From Petaurus breviceps papuanus (taxonomy: Eukaryota > Chordata > Mammalia > Diprotodontia > Petauridae), in NCBI GenBank assembly GCA_028583685.1, contig JAMXIF010001210.1, forward strand, positions 11,334,170 to 11,398,169: DNA of 64,000 nucleotides. Reading direction: 5' to 3'. Positions 45,066 to 56,442 of the stretch are shown one piece after another. The notes below the pieces were generated by a model. That model worked only from the letters and a program-made list of their open reading frames with translations. It was not told the DNA's origin and did no database searches. A program made the position numbers and the translations under genes. Each line of letters starts with the position of its first letter. The first letter of the stretch is position 1.

Positions 45066-45240
45066 AGTGAATAAATAAATGAATCAGTGAATTAAAGAAA
45101 AAAATTAAGCACTTAATATGTGCCAACACTGTTGTAATTGCTAGGGATACAAATAAAAAGTTAGAAGGTCTCTGCCCTAAAGTAACTTACATTCAAATAA
45201 GAGAATACAACCCAAGGAAGTTTGTTCTAGGAAGTTGTAG
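45066..45240 (+). repeat. Ancient interspersed repeat fragment
   Basis: 'aagcacttaatatgtgccaa', 'cactgttgtaattgctaggg', 'ggtctctgccctaaagtaac' match the old repeat of 17756 and 26903. Confidence 0.55.
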
Positions 45241-45414
45241 AGATGACAAATTGAATAATAGCCCAGTTCATTGATATATTCTTTCCTGAAGCAATGTTTT
45301 GTTGATTTGATCATAGTTCTTAGAGTAATATTTGGAAAGGGAAAAAGAAGTAGGGATGTGTGCACATGGAGTCAGAGAGGAAAATGGATGGGGTGAAGAT
45401 AAAGACATATGTTT

Positions 45415-45605
45415 CAGAGGTGAGAAACATGTGAGGCCACATGTGGCCTTCTACATCCTTTGGTGTGACCTTTTGATTGAGTCCAAGTTTTACAGAAAAA
45501 TAATTAAGAGGCTTTGTTCTGTAAAGTTTGGATTCAGTCAGAGGGACACACTTGAGGACCTAGAGGGCCACATGTGGCCTCAAGGCTACAGGTTCTCCAC
45601 CCCTG
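45415..45605. mobile_element. Palindromic hAT (Charlie-type) MITE
   Basis: The two ends are inverted repeats. The left 'cagaggtgagaaacatgtga' with 'ggccacatgtggcc' mirrors the right 'ggccacatgtggcctcaagg' with 'ctacaggttctccacccctg' (reverse complement CAGGGGTGGAGAACC). The centre mirrors too: 'gagtccaagttttacagaaa' against 'ctgtaaagtttggattcagt'. The right flank TTCTAGAT fits the nTCTAGAn target of hAT-Charlie; the left flank is eroded. It has no coding capacity and depends on a transposase elsewhere. Confidence 0.8.
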
Positions 45606-45654
45606 TTCTAGATCTATAAATTGTGAAGTGTTACACAAGTATGATACGTTATTA

Positions 45655-46140
45655 AAAAAATTTATTGATCATCTACTATATACACTGTGTTAGATTGTGT
45701 GGAGGATACACAAAAGGTAGGAAATCATTCCTGCTCTCAGAGAGATCACAGTCTCACTGGGAAGATACAACACATACATATATACCATGTAACTATCAAG
45801 ACAAGATAGTAAGTATAGGCTCAGTCACCAGAATGAGTACAGATTTAGTACAACTACAGTTTAGAGGAGGGAGAAACTAATGTGGACCAATTGTGGTACA
45901 TCAAGGTTTCATGGAGTAGATTAGATTTGAATTGGACCTGAAGGGACAAGTAGGATTTAGGCTATGTGGGAAGGAGGAGGAAGGCCCTTTTAGATTTGGA
46001 GAACAGAAGAAAGACAGGGATGTGTGACATACTTGTGGAATGGTCACAAGATAAGACAAAGTGATAAGGTCTGATAGTAGTTTGGAGACCATTTGCAAAG
46101 GTCTTAAAAATGAGTCTGCTAAATCTGAATTTTGTCTTAA
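45655..46140 (+). repeat. Ancient interspersed repeat, long copy
   Basis: 'aatttattgatcatctacta', 'cctgctctcagagagatcac', 'atttgaattggacctgaagg', 'gatttggagaacagaagaaa' occur in the same order as in 17756-18240. Confidence 0.55.
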
Positions 46141-46349
46141 GGGATACTGCTGGAAGTATATTGCCTGGGGAGTCTCTTAATGAAAATGGAACTTTAGGTT
46201 GACAAAGAGGGCATTCTCCACTAAAGTTTTTGGCTTCCTTGCAGTGTGGAGGTGATTCATAAGTCCAATCTCCGACATAGTTTGCTAAGAAAAGTTTTGA
46301 ACATAGGTTCAGTAATAGACTGAGTATCTCTTCTCAGATAACTATCCAC

Positions 46350-46960
46350 ACTAAGTTCAGTAAGGTTCAACAAAAAATCACGTGCTTACATGTGTCAGGC
46401 ACTTTGCTAAGAAATTCTAGCAGAAAGAAAAAGTTCTTTCATTCAAGAAACTTACATTGTAATGAGGGAAGACAATATATAAAAAGATGCTAAAAAGCAG
46501 GAGGGATACAAAGGAAAGGGTAAAAAGTTCCCACATGGGGGCATGGTGAAGAGAGTCTGCACAGTCATGAGTGGAGCTCAGAGAGGAATGAAGACAACTG
46601 ACCTTGGTACATTCCTTAGAATGGAGGTTCTAGGAAGAAGCAACCACTCAGAGAAAGAGGTCTCAAGTGTAGGGAAAAGTTTCCGAATGATTAGATCAGG
46701 GGTACAGTGTACTTCCATAGTGAGGAGGGCACTGGTAGAATGAAATTACAGAGGGAAGAGGTTGGTATGATATGGTTGAGAAAGTCTGGAGCATCAGAAA
46801 TGTGGTTCTTCCCCAGAGAAGCCATTCAACCTTTTGTGTTTTGTTTTGTTGGTGGAGGGAATCAAAAAGGGAGGAAGTATCAGAATTCCTGGACACTTTA
46901 TACTAACATGTGGGAAAGACTGTGATCTCTAGAGAAGGGAAGAATCCACCAACAAAGTAA
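46350..46960 (+). repeat. Ancient interspersed repeat, second long copy
   Basis: 'acatgtgtcaggcactttgc', 'ttcattcaagaaacttacat', followed by 'gggaagacaatatataaaaa' and a degraded 3' half. Probably the same family; the boundary after 46520 is uncertain. Confidence 0.45.
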
Positions 46961-47271
46961 TGAGTACTAGAAGCAGTAAAGTTACCAGGAAACAGTAAAC
47001 AAGATGGCCTGGAGTTCGGTTTGAAGAAGTCACTTTTGTTGCTAAAATTTGCGGATGCATTGCTCCCAACACAAAAAGCTCGGGTCTTGTTGACATGGAG
47101 TTTATGACCAGCTACGGGTCATAAATTAGGTTTATTAAAAAGAAATCTGAATTGTGCTTTAAAATGTATATTTTGCTCATTACTCAAAACTATTAGACTA
47201 GTAAAGCATGTAGTCACGGCAGAAACCAGTTTTCTGTAAGACCCTGGTTCCAGGAACAATAGAACTCTAAA
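46961..47271. other. No recognisable feature
   Basis: Nothing recognised. Confidence 0.35.
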
Positions 47272-47292
47272 GAGAGAGAGAGACAGAGAGAC

Positions 47293-47323
<31 letters not shown>

Positions 47324-47352
47324 GACAGAGAGACAGAGACAGAGACAGAGAC

Positions 47353-47383
<31 letters not shown>

Positions 47384-47480
47384 CAGAGACAGACAGAGAG
47401 AAACAGACAGACAGAGAGAGACAGAGACAGAGAGAGAGAAAGGAGGAGGGGAAGGGGAAGGAGGAGGAGGAGGGAGAGAG
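47272..47480. repeat. (GA)n/(GACA)n compound polypurine array
   Basis: AGAGACAG, AGACAGAC and GGAGGA units for about 210 bp. A 120-codon minus frame rich in Ser/Leu (47214-47576) is an artefact. Confidence 0.95.
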
Positions 47481-47499
47481 AGCTTCCTTATTTAGTGAT

Positions 47500-48906
47500 G
47501 TGTAATATATATGTGATATATATACACAATATATATGTGTAATATATAGCAAATTAATATTTAACATTCCCCACAAACCTTTAAAATGACCCAGGAAAAT
47601 ACAGCTTGAGCACTTTTAAAAGAATGATTTTGCTACTTCCAAAATCCCCTCACCCTCACCCTCACTCTTCCTTCCAACCCTAAACTTCCATTTTCCTTTT
47701 AAAAAGCCTTGGGGTTTCAAAGAATTTGGTAGGGAGAACTCATTGACATTAGTCTGTTTCCAGAATTATTATAATAGTTAATTTGGGTTTCCCTGGTGAC
47801 AAAGTTGTTAAGAAATGAAATCAAACCTTTCTTTTAAGAATCTCTATAAATGCCTTCAGAAATAAAGAGAAATTCCCTGTTCTAAAGAAAGAGATCCTTT
47901 GGATCGAACAGAAATGTGCCAAAGCCATGAAACAACCACAGCAAATCATTGTCTTCTAGAGTATGGTTAAGACAGATCCCAAAGCATCAAACAGGACACA
48001 TCAAAAGAGACAAAAATATGTCAGAATAAAGGGGCAGAGCAAATTAGGACACTATCCCAAGGCAGACTCTGACTGAATGTAGATATGGTCACATAATAAT
48101 AAGAATTTTGAAAAGAGCACTGAGAAAAATGGAAAGGAATAGGCCATGGCTAAGGCACTGCATAAGACACATCCCAGTCTATCAAAGATAAAAGTGACTG
48201 ATATTTCTCCTCCAATGCTATGCCTTGGAATATCTCTGCCCCTTCATGCTAGGTTCTATTTGAGAACTGCCAAAGATAGATCTGGGGTTGAAGAAACAGG
48301 AAGTAAAGAAGAAATAGTGACTACATGAAAAAGATTCCTTGCTTGTGAACATTAAAGGAATTACTCCTATTTCCTGGATCAAGCAGATAGCTGAAGTAGC
48401 ATCTACTATGCAGAAATGAGTTTTTAAGTTCCAAATTCTTTCCCTCTTTCTACTCCACCTATAGGGATGAGGTTTTTTTCCCCCATGCCTAACTACGGTT
48501 CCAAATCAGACAAGGATTAGATTTTATTCCATCTTCAGAAGAACAAAAGCAAATGAGTCTTGATTTCTTAATGACTAGTGTGGGGAATAACAGTATTAGT
48601 GCCTGAGACATTGACAAGGTTTCTGTAGTGATGGAGAAAATTGATACTCCATATCTGACTTGAGTAGTTTGACCATGGAGCTGGGGCCAGGATATAGAAC
48701 TAAGACTGGAATGGATACATAGGCATGCTGAAGGTTTAGAAGGACATGACATGCTTTTCCTGTGGTCACAGGTATTAGAGGTCCTTGATAGTATATTTTC
48801 ATAATGTGATACTATTTTAAATAAACTGTTCATCTTTTATACCATGATATGGGATCTTATTCATTTTCGATGGCTACATTTAAATGGGGAGAATTTCCAA
48901 TAATGT
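47500..48906. other. No recognisable feature
   Basis: A TA/TGT-rich part (47500-47560), then unassigned DNA. The 114-codon minus frame (48489-48833) shows no known motif, and overlapping frames in other phases are similarly open, so I do not call a gene. Confidence 0.4.
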
Positions 48907-48907
48907 T

Positions 48908-48968
48908 TGGCATATTTATCATTTTATATGCTTAAAAGTAATGGACAATTTGATGACTGCCCAATTCC
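48908..48968 (+). repeat. Direct-repeat copy 1
   Basis: 'tggcatatttatcattttat' to 'tttgatgactgcccaattcc' recurs at 50005-50065 with about eight differences in 61 bp. Confidence 0.8.
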
Positions 48969-50004
48969 TCCCTCCCATAGATGGGACCTAAACAAAAAAA
49001 CATGAACCCACATCCTAAGTAGACTCAGAAAATAATAGGAAAGTCCTACTGGGGAGACTGCTCATATACAAATCAACATATTGTGTTAATAAGCAAGAAG
49101 CTAGTGAAATTACACTATAGCTTCTAGAATTTTATTAAATAGTCACTTAAAGATGTCAAGTATCCTCTATTATGTATGTTTTGCCATTTTAGTCCTATAG
49201 ACTAATGACTTTACCCAACTATAACAGCCTTTCAGTGATTGGTTGCTTCCACTCATAACTCAAACCCAGACAACCCTTGATTCTAAAGTGATGTTTGAGT
49301 ACTGTTGTGGGGTGGGGGGTGGGTTGAAGATTAAAAGACCCACATGACTGGAAGTCTCTGCAACACACACACCCTAACCACTGAAGAGGTCAGCTCCTAA
49401 TGTCAGGACATGGCACTATTTATTACTTTGAATAAGTTACTTTGCATACACTGTCTGCCAGCTTCTATTTGTTGTAGTTTATCTGCTGCTACTGTAAATT
49501 GTCACCAGTCATGGTTGTTTGCCCTTATAGAATTTATCCTGTCCAGTTTATATACAACTTCCTTCCATCAGATCAACAGGAAATAACTCTTATCAATATT
49601 ATCTTTTCTCTTTACCTCATGAATAGAAGAGTAAGATTAGCTATGATGAATATGTCTTCAACACCTCTATGTTCTCTAAGACACTGTGTCTTAAGTGATG
49701 TCAGACTCAATGACAAATGATCCATGTGGTATGCATATAGACTTACAAAACCATAAGTTAACATGTCACATTGTAGTTTTATTTATTTTGTTAAGCATTT
49801 CTCAATTACATTTTAATCTGGTTTATCACAGTCTGAGCAATAAGAAATTCTGCCTTCCCCCCTCCCCTCCAAGAAAACAGCACTAAAGACGTGCTTCTCC
49901 TACTTGATGGGAAATCTGACATGTGTCACAGATTTTAAAAGTCAGCAGTCAAATGCAATATCAATGGCAGCTCTGTGTGCAGGTTTCTCATCAACAAGGC
50001 CCTC
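48969..50004. other. Unassigned; possible old repeat at 49690-49890
   Basis: The text 'acatgtcacattgtagtttt', 'atttattttgttaagcattt', 'ctcaattacattttaatctg' looks like an old interspersed repeat by its composition and generic phrasing, but I cannot name the family. Confidence 0.3.
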
Positions 50005-50065
50005 TGGCATATTCATCATTTTATATACTTGGAAATAATCAACAATTTGATGACTGCCCAATACC
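50005..50065 (+). repeat. Direct-repeat copy 2
   Basis: Second copy of the 61-bp unit of 48908-48968, same orientation, 1.1 kb apart. Flanks differ. Confidence 0.8.
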
Positions 50066-50099
50066 AGATCACTCAAGATATCTCATGAGAAACAGTGGT

Positions 50100-50260
50100 A
50101 TCACTAATAGCATAATACACACTGTATAAATAAAGACTAAATATGCACATAAGAAATACAAGATAATTTCAAGGGGAGACATCAGTAGCTTAAAGGATGA
50201 GAAAAGGCCTCATGAAGTACATAGTGCTTGAGCTGATTCCTGATATTACAGATTACCATT
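50100..50260 (+). repeat. Ancient interspersed repeat fragment
   Basis: 'gagaaaaggcctcatgaagt', 'tgcttgagctgattcctgat' is the middle part of the old repeat seen at 17756. Confidence 0.4.
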
Positions 50261-50279
50261 GCTATTATCTAACAATGGT

Positions 50280-50425
50280 CCTAGTAAATGATTCTTTAAT
50301 TACAATTACTGTGTCATCCTGGGAATCACTTGAACTCTCTGTGCCTGGTGTGAAAATAAAATAAGATTTATTAAATGCATCACAAACCTTAAAGGACAAT
50401 ATAAATGCTAGTCTTCATTATCAAC
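50280..50425 (+). mobile_element. MIR fragment
   Basis: 'tcctgggaatcacttgaact', 'ctctgtgcctggtgtgaaaa', 'aaccttaaaggacaatataa' is a diverged MIR core and 3' part. Confidence 0.5.
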
Positions 50426-50495
50426 ACCATCAGTTCTTTTAAAGTTGTGCATAAGTTATTTGGCTGTTGTTCTAACCAACTCATCTTTCCTTCTT

Positions 50496-50657
50496 TTTGG
50501 TGTCACTTTTTGGAGGGGGGAAGGCAGGGCAATTGGGGTTAAGTGACTCGACCAAGGTCACATGGCTCGTAAGTGTTAAGTGTGTGAGGTCAGATTTGAA
50601 CTCAAGTCCTCCTGACTCCAGGGCCAGTGCTCTATTCCCTGCACCACTTAGCTGCCC
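50496..50657 (-). mobile_element. Family-B SINE, minus strand, 16-bp TSD
   Basis: Antisense head at 50640-50657, 'ctcaagtcctcctgactcca', 'gttaagtgactcgaccaagg' and the GGAGGGGGGAAGGCAGGGC tail. CTCATCTTTCCTTCTT (50480-50495) and CTCATCTTTTCTTCTT (50658-50673) differ at one position. Confidence 0.9.
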
Positions 50658-50673
50658 CTCATCTTTTCTTCTT

Positions 50674-51499
50674 GAGCACAACTCTTCCATGGTGCACTCT
50701 TCTACCAGTGTGGTCCCTTTCAATGAATTACATTACCAAAAAATGTGTTGATTTTTGGAAAATAAATTGTTTCTCAACATCTCAAATCACCATCCAAGAA
50801 TTTCTTCCAATTCTCAAATCTGCTTTCAATATTCAAATCCCACACATCCTCTCCCAAACCCCACACACATCTCAGAGTGAGTACTTGAGTATTATGTGCT
50901 TTTCAATTAGTAGGCAGAAAATTGAACAATGTAAGTGTTCTGGACGGGGTAGGAGCAGAAAGATTTAAAATGGTACATCAGATAGACAATGTCAGGATCG
51001 ATAAATAAGTAAAATTTGAAGGGTTATGGACATTATTGAGGCTTTGATAATGAGTTTTCAATGACAGATTCTACAATAAGTCTAAACTATCACCATAATG
51101 AGACTGCAGAGAAAATCAGATTTGTAAAGCAAGGCCATAGCATGTGACAAATTATCTAGAGAACATATGAGCAGATTAGGGTTGGATTGTGATAACTAAG
51201 AATATTCTTTCTGAAGATGATTCTGACAAACACTAAAAACTATTATATTAACACCACAAAAATACTTAACTTTTACTAAGAAATCCACAACTCATTCTTG
51301 AGCATCTCTTTTTCCAAGTCCAATCTAGAGTTATTGAAATTAGGAAAGTTGATAGCTCATAATTTTTTGAATGGGCAACAGTAGTATCTTGAAAATTATT
51401 TACTACTTCTCACTGGATATAATGTTGTCTTGAGCCATCCAGTTGCTAGAACTCTCCTGGAAATTGCATTGTTAATGTTCTATATTTAATATTTTATAT
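50674..51499. other. No recognisable feature
   Basis: Nothing recognised; AT-rich. Confidence 0.4.
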
Positions 51500-51640
51500 A
51501 GATTTTGTTCATCCCAATAGAATGCTCTTGAAGACAGGGACTAGTTCATTCTTGACTTGCATCTATAGCACTTTACTCAGTGCCTGGATCATAAGAAGGA
51601 CTTAATACATGCTTGCTGAATGAAGGAATGATCATTTAAA
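51500..51640 (+). mobile_element. L2-type LINE tail
   Basis: 'aatgctcttgaagacaggga', 'catctatagcactttactca', 'gtgcctggatcataagaagg', 'cttaatacatgcttgctgaa' with a terminal 'tgaaggaatga' pentamer-like end, as in L2. Confidence 0.75.
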
Positions 51641-51715
51641 TGTATTAATATCATTTTGTCTTTTCCTTAAAAGGAAGAAACATGTCTTAAAATATGTATC
51701 TTATGTGTACATGTA

Positions 51716-51765
51716 TTTCATATTAATTTCATACATTAATTTTCATATTAATTTCATGCCTCAAT
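51716..51765. repeat. 25-bp tandem duplication
   Basis: TTTCATATTAATTTCAT begins units at 51716 and 51741; the last 8 bp differ. Confidence 0.8.
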
Positions 51766-52102
51766 ATATTAATAGTAATTGATTGTATGGTCAAGCTACT
51801 ATTTTGCTATATTTCATAAATGTTTCCCTTATCTAAACAAAATATTTAGGGGGAAATGATTATACAAATATTGAAATATCTTACAGATTAATGAATGCAG
51901 AAGCAATGTCAACACTACACCCATATTTTTCTTGTATTTTGAACAAAAAGTCAACAAAAGAAAGAGCCACATTTAGTTGTATTTGAGAGGTGAGACTTGT
52001 CTATATTTTGAAGTTTAAAAATGTCCTGAATCTGAATTATTGGAAAGAAAATCTATGACTCTCCCTTTTTTCTTCCTAATTTCTTTGAAAATAGGTTATA
52101 TA
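51766..52102. other. No recognisable feature
   Basis: AT-rich; nothing recognised. Confidence 0.35.
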
Positions 52103-52206
52103 GGAGGAAGCTAGGTGGTGTGATGAGTAGAGCACCAGTCCTGGAGTCAGGAAGATCTGAGTTCAAATCTGGCCTCAGACATTTACTCACTGTGTCTCTG
52201 GGTAAA

Positions 52207-52210
<4 letters not shown>
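52103..52210 (+). mobile_element. Family-B SINE, 3' end replaced by GA array
   Basis: Head 'aggaagctaggtggtgtgat', 'agtcctggagtcaggaagat', 'ctgagttcaaatctggcctc', 'gtgtctctgggtaaatcac', then directly (GA)n instead of '...ttaacctcaattgcc'. Confidence 0.85.

Positions 52211-52267
<57 letters not shown>
52211..52267. repeat. (GA)n microsatellite
   Basis: About 28 GA units joined to the SINE above, passing into GGAGGGAG/GGAAGGAA. Confidence 0.95.
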
Positions 52268-52272
<5 letters not shown>

Positions 52273-52371
52273 GAGGGAGTGAGGAAGGAAGGATAGAATG
52301 AAGGAAGGAGGTATATATATAATAGGATAATGCATTTGTACATACTCACACACCTGTGATACAAGATTCTG

Positions 52372-52392
52372 TGTGTGTGTGTGTGTGTGTGT
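52372..52392. repeat. (GT)n microsatellite
   Basis: Pure GT run. Confidence 0.95.
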
Positions 52393-53399
52393 ATTTGGTG
52401 GAGAGACTCTTCAAATACAGTCATTTAGAACACTTTGTCAGTGATTTGTTCTGCTTTTCAGTGTTTTTAGCTATTTTCATTAAGATCCTTTCTTATTATT
52501 TTTAGCCCTTGACAATTGTTCTGCTTAGTTAACTCAATCAATCATGAATTACAGACAATAATGTTAATGATTTTTTAAAGAAAGTTGCATGAAGCCAAGA
52601 TGGCACAGAAAAAGCAGCAACTCACCTGAACTCTCCCCAAAACCCTTCTGAACACCTTTAAATAATGCCAAAAAACAATTCCTGTTGTGACAGAACCCAC
52701 AAAAGTACAGGGTGAAAAAATTTTCTAGCCTAAGACAACTTAGAAGGTTGACAGGAGACGTCCCTATCACACTGGGGTGAGAGTGGAGGACAGTGCAGGC
52801 TACACCAACATAGATCCAGCCCCTAAAACCTGGGAGCAGGCCTTGGGAAATACTGAATCTGAAATGGCTGCTTCAGATTTTGGAGCTCTCAGTCCACAGA
52901 TGGTAAGGGAGCCAAATAACTGATCAGAGGGGATTACAGTATTCTCTTTGATGGCACAAGGGGAAGGACTCTGTTGCTTTGCCCATACTCATATCTGGAT
53001 CACAGTTCTACGTGGCAGTCCTAGGGCAAGGAGAAGCATTAGCACATGAGAGCTTGTAGGCAGTAGTGGGGCAGGGGCTCTTATCACAGTTCCAAGGCAG
53101 AAAAGTGTGTTTGTGGTCACTCACAGACCAGAGCACAGACCAGGAGAATAGTAAACATACTTGTCCTTAGACCACACCATCTTGAAAGGAATTAAACTGA
53201 AAACTTACAGATCCTTAGAAGTATGTCTGAAAACAATGGCACAAAAACCCTAAGACTTGGGACAGTGCACTCTCCACCCTGGAAGCAGAGTCCCACTTTA
53301 ACAGAAAGTTAAAAGCAAAGAAATAGACTGGGAAAATGAACAAACAATAGAAAAATTGTGACTATGAAAAGTTACTATGGTTATAATTAAAATCAAAAT

Positions 53400-54360
53400 A
53401 CGAACTCAGAAGAAGATAAAGTTTATGTTCCTGCATCCAAAGCCTCGAAGAACAATATAAATTGGTCTCAGGTCATGGAAGGAGTCAAAAAGCATTTCAA
53501 AGTCAAGTAAGAAATGTAGAGGGAAAAAATCGGGGAAAAGATATGAAAATGATGCAAGAAAATAATGAAAAAAGTCAATAACTTGGTAAAGGAGAATGGG
53601 AAAATAGAAGACAATATGAAATACCTCATTGGAAAAATAACTGACCTGGAAAATAAATAATTTTCCAGATTTTCTGGGAGATATCATTTCAAAATTATTG
53701 GACTACCTGAAAGGCATGATTTTTCTTTGCCTTTTTTTAGAGGGCAATTAGGGTTAAGTAACTTGCCCAAGGTTACATGGCTAGTTTTTTTTGTGTGGGT
53801 GTTAAGTGACTGAGGCCGGAACTGAACTCTGGTCCTCCTGACTACAGGGCTGGCACTTTACTCACTGTACCACCTAGCTGCCCCCAAATGCCATAATTTT
53901 TTAAAAAATAGCTTAGACATTTTTCAACATATCATCAAAGAAAGATGCCCTGATATTCTCGAATTAGAGGGCAAAATAGACATTGAAAAAATCTACCAAT
54001 CTGGAAGGAGATCAAAATGAAAACGCCCAAAAATATTATAGTCAAATTCCAGAGCTCCAGGTCAAAGAGAAAATATTGCAAACAGTCAGAATGAAACAAT
54101 TCATTGTGGAGGCAGGCTCAGGATAACATAAGATTTATAAGTTTCCACCTTGAAGGATAAGAGGTTTTGGAACATGCTATTCTAAAGAACAAGGGAGCTA
54201 GGATTATAATCATAAATCACCTATCCAGCAAAACTGAGTACAATTCTTCATGGCAAAAAATTGACATTCAGTGAAATAGAGGATTTCAAACATTTTTGAT
54301 AAAAAGATCAGAACTAAATAGAAATTTTGGCTTTCAAATACAAGACTTGAGCGAAGCATA
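53400..54360 (+). pseudogene. L1 ORF1 (RNA-binding protein), broken
   Basis: The N-terminal part reads 'NSEEDKVYVPASKASKNNIN' with 'WSQVMEGVKKHFKVK' at 53402-53510. A coiled-coil-like charged segment follows, and after the SINE the RRM entry 'SFIKRKWEIFQH'-like text is badly degraded. The CTD words 'aatagaggatttcaaacatt' and 'agaactaaatagaaattttg' (54282-54328) match the ORF1 end at 19690-19745. Several stops and shifts. Confidence 0.65.
53725..53885 (-). mobile_element. Family-B SINE, minus strand, with TSD
   Basis: Antisense SINE ('gggcaattagggttaagtaa', 'cttgcccaaggttacatggc', 'ctggtcctcctgactacagg', 'gtaccacctagctgccccc'). Flanks AAAGGCATGATTTTT (53710-53724) and AAATGCCATAATTTTT (53886-53901) are related but diverged. 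Confidence 0.8.
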
Positions 54361-54477
54361 AAGAGATAAACAGAAACAAGGAATCATAAGGGACTTAATA
54401 AGGTTAAACTTCCTACATGGGAAGATGATTCTTGTAACTTGTAAGAATTTTCTCATTATTAGGGCATTTAGAAGGAA

Positions 54478-54496
54478 TATATATATATATATATAT

Positions 54497-54527
<31 letters not shown>

Positions 54528-54562
54528 TAGATATAGATATAGATATAGATAGATAGATAGAT

Positions 54563-54630
<68 letters not shown>
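54478..54630. repeat. (TA)n(GATA)n(GATATA)n compound array
   Basis: Pure TA, then GATA tetramers, GATATA hexamers and GATA again. The Tyr/Ile/Ser-rich minus frames over it are artefacts. Confidence 0.95.
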
Positions 54631-55471
54631 AGGCAGAGGTGTGAGTTGAAATATGAAGGGATGATATTAGAAAAAAACAAATTAAGGTGTGAAAGGAATG
54701 CACTGGACAAAAGGGAAAGCTTGGATGGGGTAAATTATGTGACAAAAAAAAGAGGCAAGAAGAAAACTTTTCAGAGGAAGGGAAGATGAGGGACTGTGTG
54801 ACCCTTATTCTCATCAGAATTGGCTCAAAGATGGAATAACACACACACTCAGTTGGGTATAGAAATATATCTTACTCCATGGGAAAGTGTGAGGGGAAGG
54901 AATAAGTGAAGCAGGTGGGGGTAATAGAAAGGAGGATAGATTGGGGTAGATAATAGAAGCAAAACACTTTTGAGGAGGGACAGAATGAAAGGAGACAGAA
55001 TAAACAAAGGGGGAAATAGAATGGAGGAAAATACAGTTAACAATAGTAACTGTGAAAAAAACTTGAAGCAAATTTCTCTGATAAAGGCCTCATTTTTCAA
55101 ACAGAGAACTGAGTCAAATTTATAAAAATAAGAGCCATTCTCCAATTGATAATTGATCAAAAGATGAGTTTTCACAGGAAGCAATCAAAGCTATCTATAA
55201 CCATATGAAAAAATACTCAAAAATCACTACTGAGTTGAGAAATGCAAATTAAAACAATTCTGAGGTACTATTTCATACCTATTAGATTGGCTAATCAGAC
55301 AGTAAATGGAAATGACAAATGTTTGAGGGAATGTGGAAAAAATGAGACATTAATACACTGTTGGTGGAGTGGTGACCTGATTCAACCATTCTGTAGAGCA
55401 ATATAGAACTATTCCCAAAGGGCTATAAAAACATACATACCCTTGACATAGCAATACTACTACTAGGACTA

Positions 55472-55473
55472 TA

Positions 55474-55521
<48 letters not shown>

Positions 55522-55532
55522 NNNNNNNNNNA

Positions 55533-55576
<44 letters not shown>

Positions 55577-55815
55577 AAAAAGAGAAAGAAAGAAAGAGAA
55601 AGAGACAGAGAGAGAGACAGAGAGAGACACAGAGAGAGACAGACAGAGAGAGAGACAGAGAGAGACACAGAGAGAGACAGACAGAGAGAGAGAGAAAGGA
55701 AGGAAGGAAGGAAGAGAGAAAGAGAGAAAGAGAGAGAAAGAAATAGAAGGAAAGAAAGAAAGAAGAAAAGAAAGAGATGGAAGGAGAGAGATAGAGAGGG
55801 AAGGAGATAGAGAGA
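55472..55815. repeat. AAAG / GAGACA / GGAA compound polypurine array with gap
   Basis: AAAG tetramers, then (GAGAGACA) and (GACAGA) units, then GGAAGGAA and degenerate purines. It contains the 10-N gap at 55522. Long Ser/Phe/Leu frames on the minus strand are artefacts. Confidence 0.95.
55522..55531. other. 10-N gap
   Basis: Ten unknown bases in the AAAG run, so the array length is uncertain. Confidence 0.98.
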
Positions 55816-56326
55816 TAGAATAAAAAAAGATGATGAACAGCACAAAAGGGCAAAAAGCTGGCACTAGAAGACTGAAAAGAAAGTGGCTCTTCCTTCTGTT
55901 TTTACTCATAGACATAAATCTAAAGAATGACCAGGAATGACCAGGACTCTTGGAAGCACTGAATTCTTGGTGTGTATGCAAACACCACTCTTTATTCTCC
56001 ATTTTGATACCTTTCACCAACTACCCATGCTGTAATAAGTGGCTCTAGTGGGTTTGTGAAGTGATGCTAAACTTATTTTACCCAATGCTGTTATCAAAAT
56101 AATTCTCAATCAATGAAAACAAAACATCATTGACACCTAACAAGTCCATGACATTAAATAGTCAATTCATCCCACATGGTCACTGTAATGCCAAGCGAAG
56201 GCAACTTCCCAAGGTTCAAAATACCAGCACAGTTGCTCTCCATTTTATTCAGTGACAAATTAGGAACAGAGAAAATCAAAATACAGCATAATTCAAAATT
56301 CAGCATTCATCAAGTGTAATTCAATG

Positions 56327-56442
56327 AAGTACTACTCCACCCCTGGGAAATACATTCATTTAGTCAATCACAAAGTCCCTCTTCCAAGTACTATTCCACC
56401 CCTGGGAAGTACATTCATTTAATCAATCACAAAGCTCCTCTT
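56327..56442. repeat. 58-bp tandem repeat, two units plus a degraded third
   Basis: Units start at 56327 and 56385 ('aagtactactccacccctgg' and 'aagtactattccacccctgg'). A partial third follows at about 56475 ('aaagtatattcatttggtc'). Confidence 0.85.

Larger units (their letters stand above)
52590..55470 (+). mobile_element. Internally deleted L1: 5'UTR + ORF1 + linker + ORF2 C-end
   Basis: Begins at the L1 start motif 'gaagccaagatgg' (52591). The 5'UTR runs to about 53370 and ORF1 from about 53400 to 54360, with a family-B SINE at 53725. The purine-rich linker (54360-55040) contains TA and GATA arrays. The ORF2 start 'gtaactgtga' (55041) is cut after about six codons and joins 'gcaaatttctctgataaagg' (55069), the ORF2 C-terminal part, which runs to about 55470. 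The endonuclease and RT are missing. The 3'UTR is absent: the element passes into an AAAG array. Confidence 0.75.

Noticed and set aside
48489-48833. 114-codon minus-strand frame
   Set aside because: No recognisable motif, a second frame is open in another phase over the same DNA, and no supporting splice or conservation data are available.
55350-56020. Three long overlapping Ser/Phe/Leu frames on the minus strand
   Set aside because: Frames over an AAAG/GACA array with a 10-N gap, open in all three phases.
56327-56442. CRISPR-like repeats
   Set aside because: Two adjacent 58-bp units with no spacers, in mammalian DNA; a plain tandem duplication.
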